A stretch of 64,000 bases of DNA from DSOI01 sp041394885 (GCA_041394885.1 JAWKHI010000032.1:15875-79874); one strand, 5' to 3'. Shown: positions 25,638-34,897, counted from the first letter of the stretch. Program-made: numbers and translations. Notes: generated by a model not told the origin, from the letters alone.

Positions 25638-27149
25638 TTACTGGGCGGCTCCCACCGCCACCGTGGTTCCAGCAGGGCTGGCGGCATCGCCGGCCCTCAC
25701 CTGGATCACCGCTTGTCCAGGCGCGACGCCGGTGGGAACCCGCACATTGAGCTGCAATACTCCCGCCACCAACCCTGGTGCGGGCCCGGCATAAAGCACC
25801 TCGGCGTCCGCTCCTCCAATCTGGACACTCACCGGCAGCACCGGCCGCGCCAGCGGAGCCTGGCTCAACTGTCCGTCGGCGGGGATGGGCGTCACCATTC
25901 CCTCTCCCGTCCCGAAAAGAACCACAATCTCATTGGGACGCGCCGGCCGCGAGCCGTCATTCCGGGAACCGTCCTGGTTGAGCGCCGCCACCGGACCCTT
26001 GCCGCTCGAGTCATTGGTAAACAACGCGGGCGTCGCGTCCACAATTCCCACGCGGACCCCGGCCGAACGCCGGCCCCCGCGCTCCACCACCACCTCCACC
26101 GTCTGCTTGCCGGCCACGCCATAGGGTGCCACAGCGAGCATCTGGCCGTTCTGCGCAAACAGCAGCGGCGCCTTCTGGCCATCGAAGAAGACGGCCGTGC
26201 CGTCGGCGCTTTCGGTGGCGAACCGCTCGCCGGCGACGCGTCCGGCAACTCCCTCGGCCGGACCCAGCCCGCTCCCGAACACCGCCACAATCTCCCCCGG
26301 CGCGATGCCTCCCGATTGGTAACCGGCCGCGTTCACCACGGCGCCGATGGCTGGCGACGCTTGCGCGGCGGGCTCCCGGCAGGCCACCCGGTAGGCGTCC
26401 AGATCGAAGGTCTTGTACAGCGAGTTGAAGTTCATGCTGTTGGCCTGGGTGCAGAAGGCCTCCGGACGCACCTCGTACTCCACGTGAAACACGGCCTTGC
26501 CGGCGCGCGTGAAGGTGCCATACACGCCGCACTCCTGATATTGAAAGCATTGTTCGTTCAGAGCCCAATCAAAGTGCGAAACCAGCTGCGGAATCTGATC
26601 GAGATCGTTTTTCAGACCCACCGAAAGCCCCCGCGCATGGGCGGCTTCGGCGATCCTGATGTTGAAGGCGAGCTGATCCTGCGCCGTCAGAGGAAAGCCG
26701 GAGCGGTTGGTGTAGGCGTCCACGTTGTCGGGTTCCACGCCGTCGAAGCCCTTGGCTTTGCACGTGTCGAGACGCGCCTCCATGATCGGCCCGAGTACGT
26801 CCCACCGGCGGATGTCGAGCCATTTTTCGGTGTCGAAGTCTTCGAGCGCTCGGCCCTTCACCGATTCGGGGAATCGCGACGCGTCCGCCCGCCAAGGTTC
26901 GAACGTGCCTACGCTCACGTAGCAGACCGCCTTGCGGCCCCGGGCGTGGAGCGCCGCCACCGTCGCCGCGTCGTTGTCGAACAGGTCGATGTCATACATC
27001 TCTACATCCACGCTGAGGTCCAGTTGATTCTGGAGTTGCCATTGCCAACTCGTGTTGGGTGCCGGTTTCCAGATTGAGGTCTGCGCCACGAGGCCCGGCG
27101 CGGCATACATCAGGCACAGCAGGGGTGCCGCCAAACGATGAGAAGCCAT
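25638..27149 (-). CDS. Secreted GH114-type (endo-polygalactosaminidase-like) protein with TIGR03437-like C-terminal module
   Basis: From ATG 27149 the protein has 503 residues with a signal peptide (MASHRLAAPLLCLMYAAPGLVAQ). Residues ~25-260 match the GH114 TIM barrel: VEMYDIDLFDNDAATVAALHARGRK style start, VCYVSVGTFEPWR, FDGVEPDNVDAYTN with candidate acidic residues, and VGLKND. From about 270 a Solibacter-type repeated module follows (VVNAAGYQSGGIAPGEIVAVFGSGLGP ... VLYAGPAPGLVAGVLQLNVRVP). An upstream in-frame start at 27200 would spoil the signal peptide. It converges with receptor copy 2 (3 bp gap). Substrate might be a galactosaminogalactan-like polymer; that is family knowledge only. 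Confidence 0.82.
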   Translation of the reverse strand: MASHRLAAPLLCLMYAAPGLVAQTSIWKPAPNTSWQWQLQNQLDLSVDVEMYDIDLFDNDAATVAALHARGRKAVCYVSVGTFEPWRADASRFPESVKGRALEDFDTEKWLDIRRWDVLGPIMEARLDTCKAKGFDGVEPDNVDAYTNRSGFPLTAQDQLAFNIRIAEAAHARGLSVGLKNDLDQIPQLVSHFDWALNEQCFQYQECGVYGTFTRAGKAVFHVEYEVRPEAFCTQANSMNFNSLYKTFDLDAYRVACREPAAQASPAIGAVVNAAGYQSGGIAPGEIVAVFGSGLGPAEGVAGRVAGERFATESADGTAVFFDGQKAPLLFAQNGQMLAVAPYGVAGKQTVEVVVERGGRRSAGVRVGIVDATPALFTNDSSGKGPVAALNQDGSRNDGSRPARPNEIVVLFGTGEGMVTPIPADGQLSQAPLARPVLPVSVQIGGADAEVLYAGPAPGLVAGVLQLNVRVPTGVAPGQAVIQVRAGDAASPAGTTVAVGAAQ

Positions 27150-27296
27150 GTCTCGATCGTAAGGTAGCATCGCGAATCCGGCGATGGCCCAGTCGGGCAA
27201 TCGCCCTGGGACACTCGTACCAACTCGAACCTCTCATGGCCCCGCGCGGGAGAGTTGACCCAAATTAACAAAAAAGTCGACAGTTTTTCACTATAG

Positions 27297-28247
27297 TTGG
27301 AATTGAGGTTCTACTTGTCTCTAGTCCGCATCTTATTGATTACAATCGCGTTCCTGACACACTTGTTAAGCGCGGCCCAGGCCCCGGCCACCGGCGGCTA
27401 CGTCGGCAGCGAGGCCTGCAAAACGTGCCACGCCAACATCTGGCAGGGGTTCTTCAAGAACGCGCACTACCGTGGCGTGGCGCAAGGCGACCAGCCGCCG
27501 GACCGAACCGGCTGCGAGGGCTGCCATGGCCCGGCCCAGGGCCACGTGGCCGCCGGAGGCGGCAAGAAGACGATCCCACGGGCATTCTCGCTGCTCGATT
27601 CGCGGCGCTCGCTCGACGCATGCATGGCCTGCCACTCCAAGGATTTCCCGCGCGCCGAGATTCGCCGGTCCTCCCACACCGAGGCCAACATCGCCTGCAA
27701 CCAGTGTCACTCCATTCACAAACCGGCCACACCCAAGCTGCTGCTCGCCAAACAGCAGCGCGACCTTTGCTATGAATGCCACACCAACGTCCGGGCGCAG
27801 TTTTCCATGCCCTTTAAGCACCGCGTCAACGAAGGCGCCGTCGCCTGCACCGATTGTCACAACCCGCACGGAACCGCGTCGCCTTCCTGGCGCATGGGCC
27901 AGCGCCCGCGGATGGTCTCCACCGGGCACGACGGCGAGCAGCCCTGCCTGCGCTGCCATACCGATAAGCGAGGCCCGTTCGTGTTCGAACACGCAGCCAT
28001 CCGCGTCGAGGGGTGTGAGACCTGCCACCAGCCCCACGGCTCGATGAACCCCCGCCTGTTGCGGCGTCCGGTGGTGTTCACCCTGTGCCTGGAATGCCAC
28101 AACGGCGCGGGCAGTTTCGGGCGCCAGGGCGACGGGATAGCCACACAAAGTTCCACCCACAACATGACCGATCCCAAATACCAGAATTGCACCACCTGCC
28201 ACATCCGGCTGCATGGCTCCAATTCCGACCCCCGGTTCTTTCGCTAG
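27297..28247 (+). CDS. Decahaem c-type cytochrome, DmsE/MtrA-like
   Basis: The ~316-residue periplasmic protein has a signal peptide (FYLSLVRILLITIAFL...AAQA) and ten CXXCH haem motifs: CKTCH, CEGCH, CMACH, CNQCH, CYECH, CTDCH, CLRCH, CETCH, CLECH and CTTCH. Number, length and spacing fit the MtrA/DmsE group, which sits inside an outer-membrane barrel and carries electrons across. The start is uncertain: TTG at 27297 or TTG at 27303, no ATG fits. Eight bases downstream begins a barrel gene, which supports the conduit idea. The outer-surface partner is not in the window. Confidence 0.88.
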   Translation: MELRFYLSLVRILLITIAFLTHLLSAAQAPATGGYVGSEACKTCHANIWQGFFKNAHYRGVAQGDQPPDRTGCEGCHGPAQGHVAAGGGKKTIPRAFSLLDSRRSLDACMACHSKDFPRAEIRRSSHTEANIACNQCHSIHKPATPKLLLAKQQRDLCYECHTNVRAQFSMPFKHRVNEGAVACTDCHNPHGTASPSWRMGQRPRMVSTGHDGEQPCLRCHTDKRGPFVFEHAAIRVEGCETCHQPHGSMNPRLLRRPVVFTLCLECHNGAGSFGRQGDGIATQSSTHNMTDPKYQNCTTCHIRLHGSNSDPRFFR

Positions 28248-28255
28248 ACCTCACT

Positions 28256-30262
28256 ATGCCCTGCATTTTCCTTCTACTATCCCTGATCGCAGCCGTGACT
28301 CCGGTGCTCGCACAACCGGTGGTGGCGCCGACGCCGGAGTCCACCGGGCGCGTCCGCGGAGAAAACCTCGGCGACTACAACGTCACCAATCAGTTCGAAC
28401 TGGGCGTCCGGTTTCATTCCGTTGACGGAAACCTGGCCCGCTACCGCAGCGATGTCAACTATGGCAATGGTGTCCGCCTCCTCGGCAGCCGCCTCACCAT
28501 CCATTCGCGCGAAGGGCATGGCAAGTGGTTCGACGAAATCGTTCTCAACACCCAGGGCCTGGGGAATGACCCGTATCAGTTCGCCGGGTTGCGCATCCAG
28601 CACAACACCCTCTACCGCTACGATTTCACTTTCCGCATCAATGACTACGTCAATCCCGGGCTCACCACCGGAACCCTGGGCGGACATGCCATGAACACCC
28701 GGCGCCAATGGCAGGACCATGATTTCGTCCTCCTGCCCCGGTCGCGATTCCGTCTCCTTGCCGGCTACAGCGGCAACCGCCAGGACGGTCCCGGGCTCGT
28801 CACCACGCAGTTGTTCGATTCCCGCGGCGACGAGTATCCCCTGTTTGCCGATATTGACCGGCGGCAGCGCGAGTTCCGTCTGGGCGCGGAGGCCACCGCC
28901 GCCGGGTTCCGGTTCCTGATCCTGCGCGGATGGCAGCGATACGAAGAGAACAGTCCGGCTATTCAGGCGGCTCACCCAGGGGCATCGGTCACGGACCTGA
29001 ACCAGTTGACCTCGTTCACCCGCACCGAGCCCTATTCCGGCGACACCCCCTTCTGGCGCTTCAACGCCCAGCAGGAGCGCGAGAGTTGGTACTCGATCGG
29101 CGCCCGCTTCAGCTATGCCGGCGGGCGGCGCGACTTCCGGCTCGACGAGATGGCCGCCGGGTTGGACCGGCGCGGCACCGACCGTGTCCGGCAAGTTCTG
29201 GTCAAAGGCTCAGGACGCCGCCCCGTGTCCACAGGGTCGGTCACGCTCAGCCTGTTCCCGTCCCGGAATCTGACGCTCACCAACCACACCGCCTTTCATC
29301 AGATCCAGATGGACGGCGACGGCGTCTACCAGGAAATCAACAACGCCACGCTCGGCTTGAATCTATTCCGCTTCCAGTATCTCGGCCTCCGGAGCCTGGT
29401 GAACCAGACCGACCTTAATCTCAAGGCGGCCCGTTGGCTGGGCCTTTACGGCGGGTATCATTTCTCCGACCGTAGGATCCGGTCCCGGGAAGAGGAAGCG
29501 GTGGAGGGGTTCGACAGCGATGTGCGGTCGCACGAGCAGACCAATCGGATTCACTCCGGACTCGCCGGCCTGCGCCTCCAGCCGGTCCGGCCCCTGCGGA
29601 TCTCCCTCGACGGGGAAATCGGGCGCGCTGACCAGCCATTTTTCCCCCTCAGTGAACGGAAGTTCCACACCTATGGCGCCCGTGTGCAGTACCGGACGCG
29701 CGCGCTCACCTTCGGCGCGGCGTCCAAGACCAGCTACAACGCCAATTCGGTTTCCCTGTTTACACACAGCGCGCGGTCGCGCACCAATTCCGTCGACGTC
29801 AGTTGGACCCCAAAAACGGCGTTTTCCCTCGACGCGGGCTACTCGAAACAGCATTTCGACTCGCTCACCGGCATCGCCTACTTCACGGCGAATCTCGTCG
29901 AAGGAGAACGGTCGCTTTATGTGAGCAACATCCACGCGATTCACGGCGGCGTCCGGTGGAGCTGGCAGTCTCGCGTGGATCTTTATGCCGGATACACCCG
30001 CGTGCAGGATACCGGCGATGGACGCAGCGCCGCCGCCGCCGCAACCGGAAGCGCTGCCGATGCCACGGCTTCTGCGGTCTTTCGCGCCGTCCAGACCTTT
30101 CCGGTGGCCTATCAATCGCCGCAGGCGCGGGTCTCGGTGCGATTGCACACCAATCTGCGCTGGAACCTGGGATGGCAGTATTACAACTACGATGAGGATT
30201 TCTTCCGCGTTTACAACTATCGTGCCCACACCGGCTTCACCAGCATAATGTGGTCATTCTGA
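28256..30262 (+). CDS. Outer-membrane beta-barrel protein, MtrB/PioB-like partner of the decahaem cytochrome
   Basis: The 668-residue protein has a signal peptide (MPCIFLLLSLIAAVTPVLAQ) and is made almost wholly of alternating amphipathic strands with aromatic girdles, ending in Phe (FTSIMWSF), as in large outer-membrane barrels. Directly after a decahaem cytochrome gene the natural reading is an MtrB/PioB-type sheath. Similarity to named MtrB proteins could not be tested, and the CXXC motif seen near the N-terminus of some MtrB proteins is absent. An in-frame start at 28085 overlaps the cytochrome gene and is rejected. Confidence 0.75.
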   Translation: MPCIFLLLSLIAAVTPVLAQPVVAPTPESTGRVRGENLGDYNVTNQFELGVRFHSVDGNLARYRSDVNYGNGVRLLGSRLTIHSREGHGKWFDEIVLNTQGLGNDPYQFAGLRIQHNTLYRYDFTFRINDYVNPGLTTGTLGGHAMNTRRQWQDHDFVLLPRSRFRLLAGYSGNRQDGPGLVTTQLFDSRGDEYPLFADIDRRQREFRLGAEATAAGFRFLILRGWQRYEENSPAIQAAHPGASVTDLNQLTSFTRTEPYSGDTPFWRFNAQQERESWYSIGARFSYAGGRRDFRLDEMAAGLDRRGTDRVRQVLVKGSGRRPVSTGSVTLSLFPSRNLTLTNHTAFHQIQMDGDGVYQEINNATLGLNLFRFQYLGLRSLVNQTDLNLKAARWLGLYGGYHFSDRRIRSREEEAVEGFDSDVRSHEQTNRIHSGLAGLRLQPVRPLRISLDGEIGRADQPFFPLSERKFHTYGARVQYRTRALTFGAASKTSYNANSVSLFTHSARSRTNSVDVSWTPKTAFSLDAGYSKQHFDSLTGIAYFTANLVEGERSLYVSNIHAIHGGVRWSWQSRVDLYAGYTRVQDTGDGRSAAAAATGSAADATASAVFRAVQTFPVAYQSPQARVSVRLHTNLRWNLGWQYYNYDEDFFRVYNYRAHTGFTSIMWSF

Positions 30263-30290
30263 TCCGCCGATATATGGGGGAGGGCAAGTT

Positions 30291-30596
30291 GTGCGTTACG
30301 CCGCCTCCAATATAACCACGGTGCTCCTGTTGGTGCTGACGATCTGGACTCTCGTGGTGCGCTACAAGGGACGTCCCGACACCAACTGGCCGCTCATCTA
30401 CTACTTGCTGCTGGTCCTCTACCATCAGTCGATTCCGGGGGGGCTGAACTCCTTCTCGATCTACGTCGGAGTGATCTCGGCGCTGTTTCTCCGGTTCGAG
30501 TTCATGGCCGGATTCTTCCGCTACCTGTTCCTGACCGTGGAGGCCGCGGTAATGTTCATGATCCTGTACGGGTTGTGGTTGTTGATCTACCTCTGA
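30291..30596 (+). CDS. Small inner-membrane protein of the cytochrome-barrel operon
   Basis: The 101-residue protein begins at GTG 30291, six bases after a purine-rich GGGGGAGGG. It has three to four hydrophobic segments (about 8-25, 33-50, 55-75, 80-100) and no cysteine or haem motif. Lying 28 bp after the barrel gene, it may belong to the same electron-transfer operon. I do not recognise a family. Confidence 0.7.
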   Translation: MRYAASNITTVLLLVLTIWTLVVRYKGRPDTNWPLIYYLLLVLYHQSIPGGLNSFSIYVGVISALFLRFEFMAGFFRYLFLTVEAAVMFMILYGLWLLIYL

Positions 30597-30632
30597 CCGT
30601 CTTCGGCGGCGGCAGATAATAGAACCCCAACC

Positions 30633-31916
30633 CTACATCGCGTCTTCGAACAGTTTCGCCAACTGGTCCGCATTGGCTGGACGCGGCGATAACTTGGTCA
30701 CCCGGTGCTGCGGCAGCGTCCCTTCCACCAATTGTGGGATGTGCGAAGTTTGGTACCCCAGCGCCCGTAATCCCTCCGGAATGTCGAGCTCCCGCATGAT
30801 CGTGCTGATTCGATCGGCCAGGAGCTTCCCCGCGTCGGCCGGGTTCGCCCCCGACACATTCGCTCCCAACAATTCCGCCGCCTTCAGGTGCCGCTCCGGG
30901 CTGGCCGCGGCCGTGTAGCGGAAAACCGCTGGGGCGTTCAGAATCACCGAAACCCCGTGTGGCACCATCGGATGATCGGTGGGATAGCCCTGCATTCGGA
31001 ACCCTTTCTCGAGCGCCGCTGCCATTCCTGAAACCGGGTACGACATCCCGTGCGGCAGATGCACGCCCGCATTGCCGAAACCCACACCCGCGTAGGAGGC
31101 CGCCAGCAACATTTGCCCGCGCGCCTCGGCGTCGTCCGCGTCCCGGTACACCCGCGGCAGATACTTGGCGGTGATCGCCAATGCGTGCATGGACCAGATG
31201 TCGCTGATCGGGTTCGATCCCTGATACGCCGGCCGCAGAATCGGACGCTCCGGCAGCGGACGCGTCCCATAGGGAATCGCCGTGTAGGACTCAACGGCAT
31301 GGCACAGCACGTCCAGTCCGGCCGAGGCGGCCACCTGCGGCGGCAGCGTGCGCGTATTGTCGGGGTCGAGCAACCCCAGCGCCGGCTTCAGCCTGCGATG
31401 AGCGATGCCCGTTTTGGCGTGCAGGGACTCCATGTCGAAGATCGCCACCCCGGTCGTTTCGCTGCCCGTGCCGGCCGTGGTCGGAATCGCGATGAGCGGC
31501 TTCAGCGGTCCGGGAACCGGTTTGCCCTTGCCGATCGGCGGATTCACGTAGTCGAGGAAGTTCTCCGGCGGATAGCACGTGTACAGGTTCACTGCCTTCG
31601 CCGTGTCGATCGCCGATCCCCCGCCCACCGCGACAATCGAATCGAACTCGTGCCGCCCCGCAAACTCGATCGCGGCCTGAAACGAGGCGTCGGAGGGCTC
31701 CACGCGGACCCTGTCGTACACGTGAAACGCGACGCCCGCTGCCTCGAGCGATTCGAGCGCCGTGGCCACCGGCGCGAGCATCGCCACCACCGGATCGGTG
31801 ATCACCAGCGCCCGGCCGAGGCCGAGATCGGCCAGGTCCATCCCCACCTCGCGCGTCACTCCGGCGCCGAACCGTATGTTCGAAGCCGCCATCTCGAAAG
31901 CAATCTCGTTCACCAT
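30633..31916 (-). CDS. Iron-containing alcohol dehydrogenase, hydroxyacid-oxoacid transhydrogenase (ADHFE1) type
   Basis: From ATG 31916 the protein has 427 residues. Its sequence follows mammalian ADHFE1 closely: IRFGAGVTREVGMDL, YDRVRVEPSD, VAVGGGSAIDTAKA, FLDYVNPPIGKGKPV, IPTTAGTGSETTGVAIFD, RPAYQGSNPISDIW, GFGNAGVHLPHGMSYP and TLPQHRVTKL. That enzyme oxidises 4-hydroxybutyrate with reduction of 2-oxoglutarate, without external cofactor turnover. The iron ligands should be in GFDVLCHA-type (here GLDVLCHAVESY) and HLPHGMSYP. A longer in-frame start at 32153 is unrelated low-complexity sequence and overlaps the neighbour. It stands alone, converging with the cytochrome operon. Confidence 0.9.
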   Translation of the reverse strand: MVNEIAFEMAASNIRFGAGVTREVGMDLADLGLGRALVITDPVVAMLAPVATALESLEAAGVAFHVYDRVRVEPSDASFQAAIEFAGRHEFDSIVAVGGGSAIDTAKAVNLYTCYPPENFLDYVNPPIGKGKPVPGPLKPLIAIPTTAGTGSETTGVAIFDMESLHAKTGIAHRRLKPALGLLDPDNTRTLPPQVAASAGLDVLCHAVESYTAIPYGTRPLPERPILRPAYQGSNPISDIWSMHALAITAKYLPRVYRDADDAEARGQMLLAASYAGVGFGNAGVHLPHGMSYPVSGMAAALEKGFRMQGYPTDHPMVPHGVSVILNAPAVFRYTAAASPERHLKAAELLGANVSGANPADAGKLLADRISTIMRELDIPEGLRALGYQTSHIPQLVEGTLPQHRVTKLSPRPANADQLAKLFEDAM

Positions 31917-31940
31917 GATCGTTATACTGAAATCAGCTCC

Positions 31941-32012
31941 ATGGAAATCCTTATTGTCGTCATCGCCGTCGCCGCCGTGTTCCTGCTCGGCCGTTTCACC
32001 GGCGGCGGCTGA
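31941..32012 (+). CDS. Possible 23-residue single-span membrane peptide
   Basis: The short frame MEILIVVIAVAAVFLLGRF TGGG (24 codons with stop) is one hydrophobic helix with a small polar tail, divergent from the ADHFE1-type gene and 24 bp away from it. A TATACT box is at 31923-31928, but no ribosome-binding site is clear. It ends 8 bp before the end of the convergent aminotransferase gene. It could be a real small protein or chance. Confidence 0.3.
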   Translation: MEILIVVIAVAAVFLLGRFTGGG

Positions 32013-32019
32013 GGCTCCA

Positions 32020-33243
32020 TCAGGCCCCGTCGGTGACTGGGCTCCACTGCGCCAGAAAATTCCCCAGACGTTCCATCGCTGGTTCCAGAATCCCTCGCTC
32101 CGCGGCATAGCAGATACGGATGGACCCCTCGCCCCCTTGTCCGAACGCCACACCCGGCGCCAGCCCCACCTTGGTTTCCGCCAGCACCCGGCGGCAGAAC
32201 TCGAACGAGTCCCCTAGTCCCTCAATGCGCGGGAACAGGTAGAACGCGCCATCGGGGCGCGGCGTCGTGACGCCCCGCATGGTGTTGAGCCGCTCGAGGC
32301 AAAAGTCGCGGTTCTCCCGGAGCCGCTCCACCATTTCCCGCACAAACGGCTCGCCTTCCGCCAAGGCGGTTTCCGCCGCGCGTTGGGCAAAGCTCGGCGC
32401 GTGGGAGACGATAAACTCGTTCAACTGGGCGGCCCGCGCCGCCAGATCCGCCCGGGTCACAATCCACCCGACGCGCCACCCCGTCATGCAATAGCTCTTG
32501 GAAAACGACTGCACCACGATCACGGCATCGTCGCGCGTACACAGTTTCAGGATCGTAGGCGCGGCTACGGGCCCGCCAGCGGGCTCTTCCGCGTACACCA
32601 GCCGCTCATAAACTTCATCGGCCATCAACCATAGGCCGTGCCGCCGCGCGAAATCGAGCAGTTGTTGCTGCTCGTCGACAGTCGCCTTCCAGCCGAGCGG
32701 GTTCGACGGAGACGTGTATAGCAGCAGGCGCGTCCGTGGGGTGACGGCGGCCTCGAGTGCCTCGAAGTCGATCCCGTACCGCCCGTCGATCAGCGGTTGC
32801 GGCGCCTGCTTCGGGATCGCGTTGGACAACTGCACGATGGCCGTTCCGTTGGGCCATGCCGGAGTCAGGATGATGGCTTCGTCCGCGGGATCGAGCACCG
32901 CGCGAATAGCGACGTTGAGCGCCTGCACGCCGCTAGTGGTGATCACGATTTCCTTCATCGCGTCGAGCGCCACCCCGTGCATCGACGCGTAGTAGGCGCC
33001 CAACGCGCCGCGCAGCGAGGGCAGGCCCGCGTTTTCGGTGTAGTAGGTGTATCCTTCGGCGAGCGCCCGCGTGGCGGCGTCTTTGATGAAGTCCGGCGTG
33101 GGAAGGTTTGACTCGCCGAAGTAAAGACGCAGCACCCCCGGCATCGCCATCGCCATCTCGGCCAGTTCGCGGATGCGGGAGTGCTCGACGCGCTGCGCCG
33201 TCGGCGCAACCGTGGGCCCGGCAGGAGTCCCTATCGGAGACAT
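32020..33243 (-). CDS. PLP-dependent class I/II aminotransferase
   Basis: The 407-residue fold-type I enzyme has the PLP-lysine in SFSKSYCMTGWRVGW, NPLG (about 185), the ADEVYERL motif and the C-terminal RICYA arginine for the substrate carboxylate. It resembles aspartate/aromatic aminotransferase-like proteins; the amino donor cannot be told. It lies 24 bp upstream-side of the ABC permease end on the same strand (start 33243, permease stop 33267), so it may be the last gene of the ABC operon. Confidence 0.9.
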   Translation of the reverse strand: MSPIGTPAGPTVAPTAQRVEHSRIRELAEMAMAMPGVLRLYFGESNLPTPDFIKDAATRALAEGYTYYTENAGLPSLRGALGAYYASMHGVALDAMKEIVITTSGVQALNVAIRAVLDPADEAIILTPAWPNGTAIVQLSNAIPKQAPQPLIDGRYGIDFEALEAAVTPRTRLLLYTSPSNPLGWKATVDEQQQLLDFARRHGLWLMADEVYERLVYAEEPAGGPVAAPTILKLCTRDDAVIVVQSFSKSYCMTGWRVGWIVTRADLAARAAQLNEFIVSHAPSFAQRAAETALAEGEPFVREMVERLRENRDFCLERLNTMRGVTTPRPDGAFYLFPRIEGLGDSFEFCRRVLAETKVGLAPGVAFGQGGEGSIRICYAAERGILEPAMERLGNFLAQWSPVTDGA

Positions 33244-33266
33244 AGACCTCCAGTGTAGCTTCGCGC

Positions 33267-34886
33267 TCAGGCAGCCACGGGGCCGTCACCCCGGCTGAGC
33301 GTCTCGATGATCCGCTCCTTGCGCTCCTCCGCTGCTTCCACGGCCGATTCCATCGCCACCCAATAAAACAGCAATCCCACCGCCGCGCCCACCGCAAGCA
33401 CTCCGTAGAATGCCCACTGCGAGTCGAACGCGAACCGGGCCATATAGGCCAACAGGATCGGGAACGCCAGCACCGGATACAGGATCATCAGCAGCGCCTG
33501 AAACTTGCCGCCGGATGCCGACCGCCACGAATGCGCCGGGTCCACCGGCCGCGGATAGTAGGTGGAGCCGAGGTTGCCGATCCCCAGCAGAAACAGCGTC
33601 ATCACCAGCGCCACCGCGAAGCACTCCACCACGTTCACCATGGTGAGCGGCATCCGCAGCACTGTGCACACCACCGCGACGGCCGTGATTTCCAGAAAAA
33701 CGAAGATTCCCGCGGCGATGTTTTTCGCCGCCAGCACCCTGGCGAACGAGACCGGGACCAGAAAGTACAACTGCGCCGCGTTGCGGTCAAACCCGAACGT
33801 ATTCCAGAAACTCACCTCGCCGAGCAGCATCAGCGCGTACACCGTCACGAATGTCAGGTAGTTGGATGCGAAGAAGCCGCCCGGCGATCCGCGCAGCGCC
33901 AGCGGCAGCCAGATCAGCAGGCCGAAGGAAAAGCCCATGAAGAACACCAGCCGGAAGCGGGGGGCGCGGCTCAGGAAGCGGAGTTCCTTTTCGACGATCG
34001 CACCCGTCGGGTCCGGCAGCAGCGCTCCCGGCAGCCTGTAGAGACGGTCATACCACGGGGCTGAGCCCTCGGACCCCGGTGTAGCCCGGGCCGCTTCCTC
34101 GTCGAAGCGGAACCCGCGCTCGAACTGATCGCGCCCGAACAGGTACGCCGCCAGCGTCCACATGGCCATCGCCACGGCAGCGCCTGCGTCCAAGCCGCCG
34201 AACACGAAACGAGCCGCCACCTGCCACGGCCACCAATCCGTCGCCATGCGCCGCAGGAATGCCTCCGCCGGCGGCGGTACGCCCACCACCAGCATCAATT
34301 GCGGCATCGCCAGCAGAATCACCAGTCCGAAGATGATCAGTTCTCGCGCCCCGCGCCGCGCCATCAGCCGCCCCAGCAGATTCCGCAGCCCCGCGGCGAG
34401 AAAAAGGTTGAACAACACCCAAGGCGCCAGCGCGAGGACGGACCATTTCGGCAGCGCCGGGTTCAGCAGGATTCCCGCAGCCGCTCCGCACACGATCAAC
34501 ATCATTTCAACGGCCGTGGACAGGCGCAAAAGCACTTCCAGCCGGAACAGTTCGGCATGGCTCACCGGATAGACGGCCAGCCGCCGCAGGTCCAGCCCGA
34601 CGCCCGTGGACGCCACCAGGATCGGTACCACTTGCCAATAGCCGAACATGAACAGCAGCGCTGGCGCGGCCAGTTTCACCAGTTCAGGACCGCTTTCGGC
34701 TCGCGAGATGGCGATCGCCGTCAGGATCGCGGCCACCACGGAAACGCCGTACCAGGCCACGTAGGTGACGCCGGAAAACAATAGCGCCGCGGTGTTGCCT
34801 CCGCGCGAGGAGTAGTTGATGAGGGTCCGCCACTGGGCCCACAGAATCGTCCACGCGTGGCGGGTATTGAACAGACGGATCTTCAC
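33267..34886 (-). CDS. ABC exporter, large membrane subunit
   Basis: From GTG 34886 the protein has 539 residues with about twelve hydrophobic segments and no ATPase motif. AAAGGAT stands six bases before the GTG. It begins 11 bp after the stop of the ATPase gene, forming a two-gene exporter. The family (large permeases of ABC-2-like type) is recognised by architecture only; the substrate is unknown. An in-frame extension to 35045 overlaps the ATPase gene and is arginine/glycine-rich shadow. Confidence 0.8.
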   Translation of the reverse strand: MKIRLFNTRHAWTILWAQWRTLINYSSRGGNTAALLFSGVTYVAWYGVSVVAAILTAIAISRAESGPELVKLAAPALLFMFGYWQVVPILVASTGVGLDLRRLAVYPVSHAELFRLEVLLRLSTAVEMMLIVCGAAAGILLNPALPKWSVLALAPWVLFNLFLAAGLRNLLGRLMARRGARELIIFGLVILLAMPQLMLVVGVPPPAEAFLRRMATDWWPWQVAARFVFGGLDAGAAVAMAMWTLAAYLFGRDQFERGFRFDEEAARATPGSEGSAPWYDRLYRLPGALLPDPTGAIVEKELRFLSRAPRFRLVFFMGFSFGLLIWLPLALRGSPGGFFASNYLTFVTVYALMLLGEVSFWNTFGFDRNAAQLYFLVPVSFARVLAAKNIAAGIFVFLEITAVAVVCTVLRMPLTMVNVVECFAVALVMTLFLLGIGNLGSTYYPRPVDPAHSWRSASGGKFQALLMILYPVLAFPILLAYMARFAFDSQWAFYGVLAVGAAVGLLFYWVAMESAVEAAEERKERIIETLSRGDGPVAA

Positions 34887-34897
34887 CGGGGATCCTT

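Noticed and set aside
27255..27297. Promoter TTGACC ... TATAGT before the decahaem gene
   Set aside because: The boxes are 31 bp apart, too far for a sigma-70 promoter; TATAGT also overlaps the probable start region.
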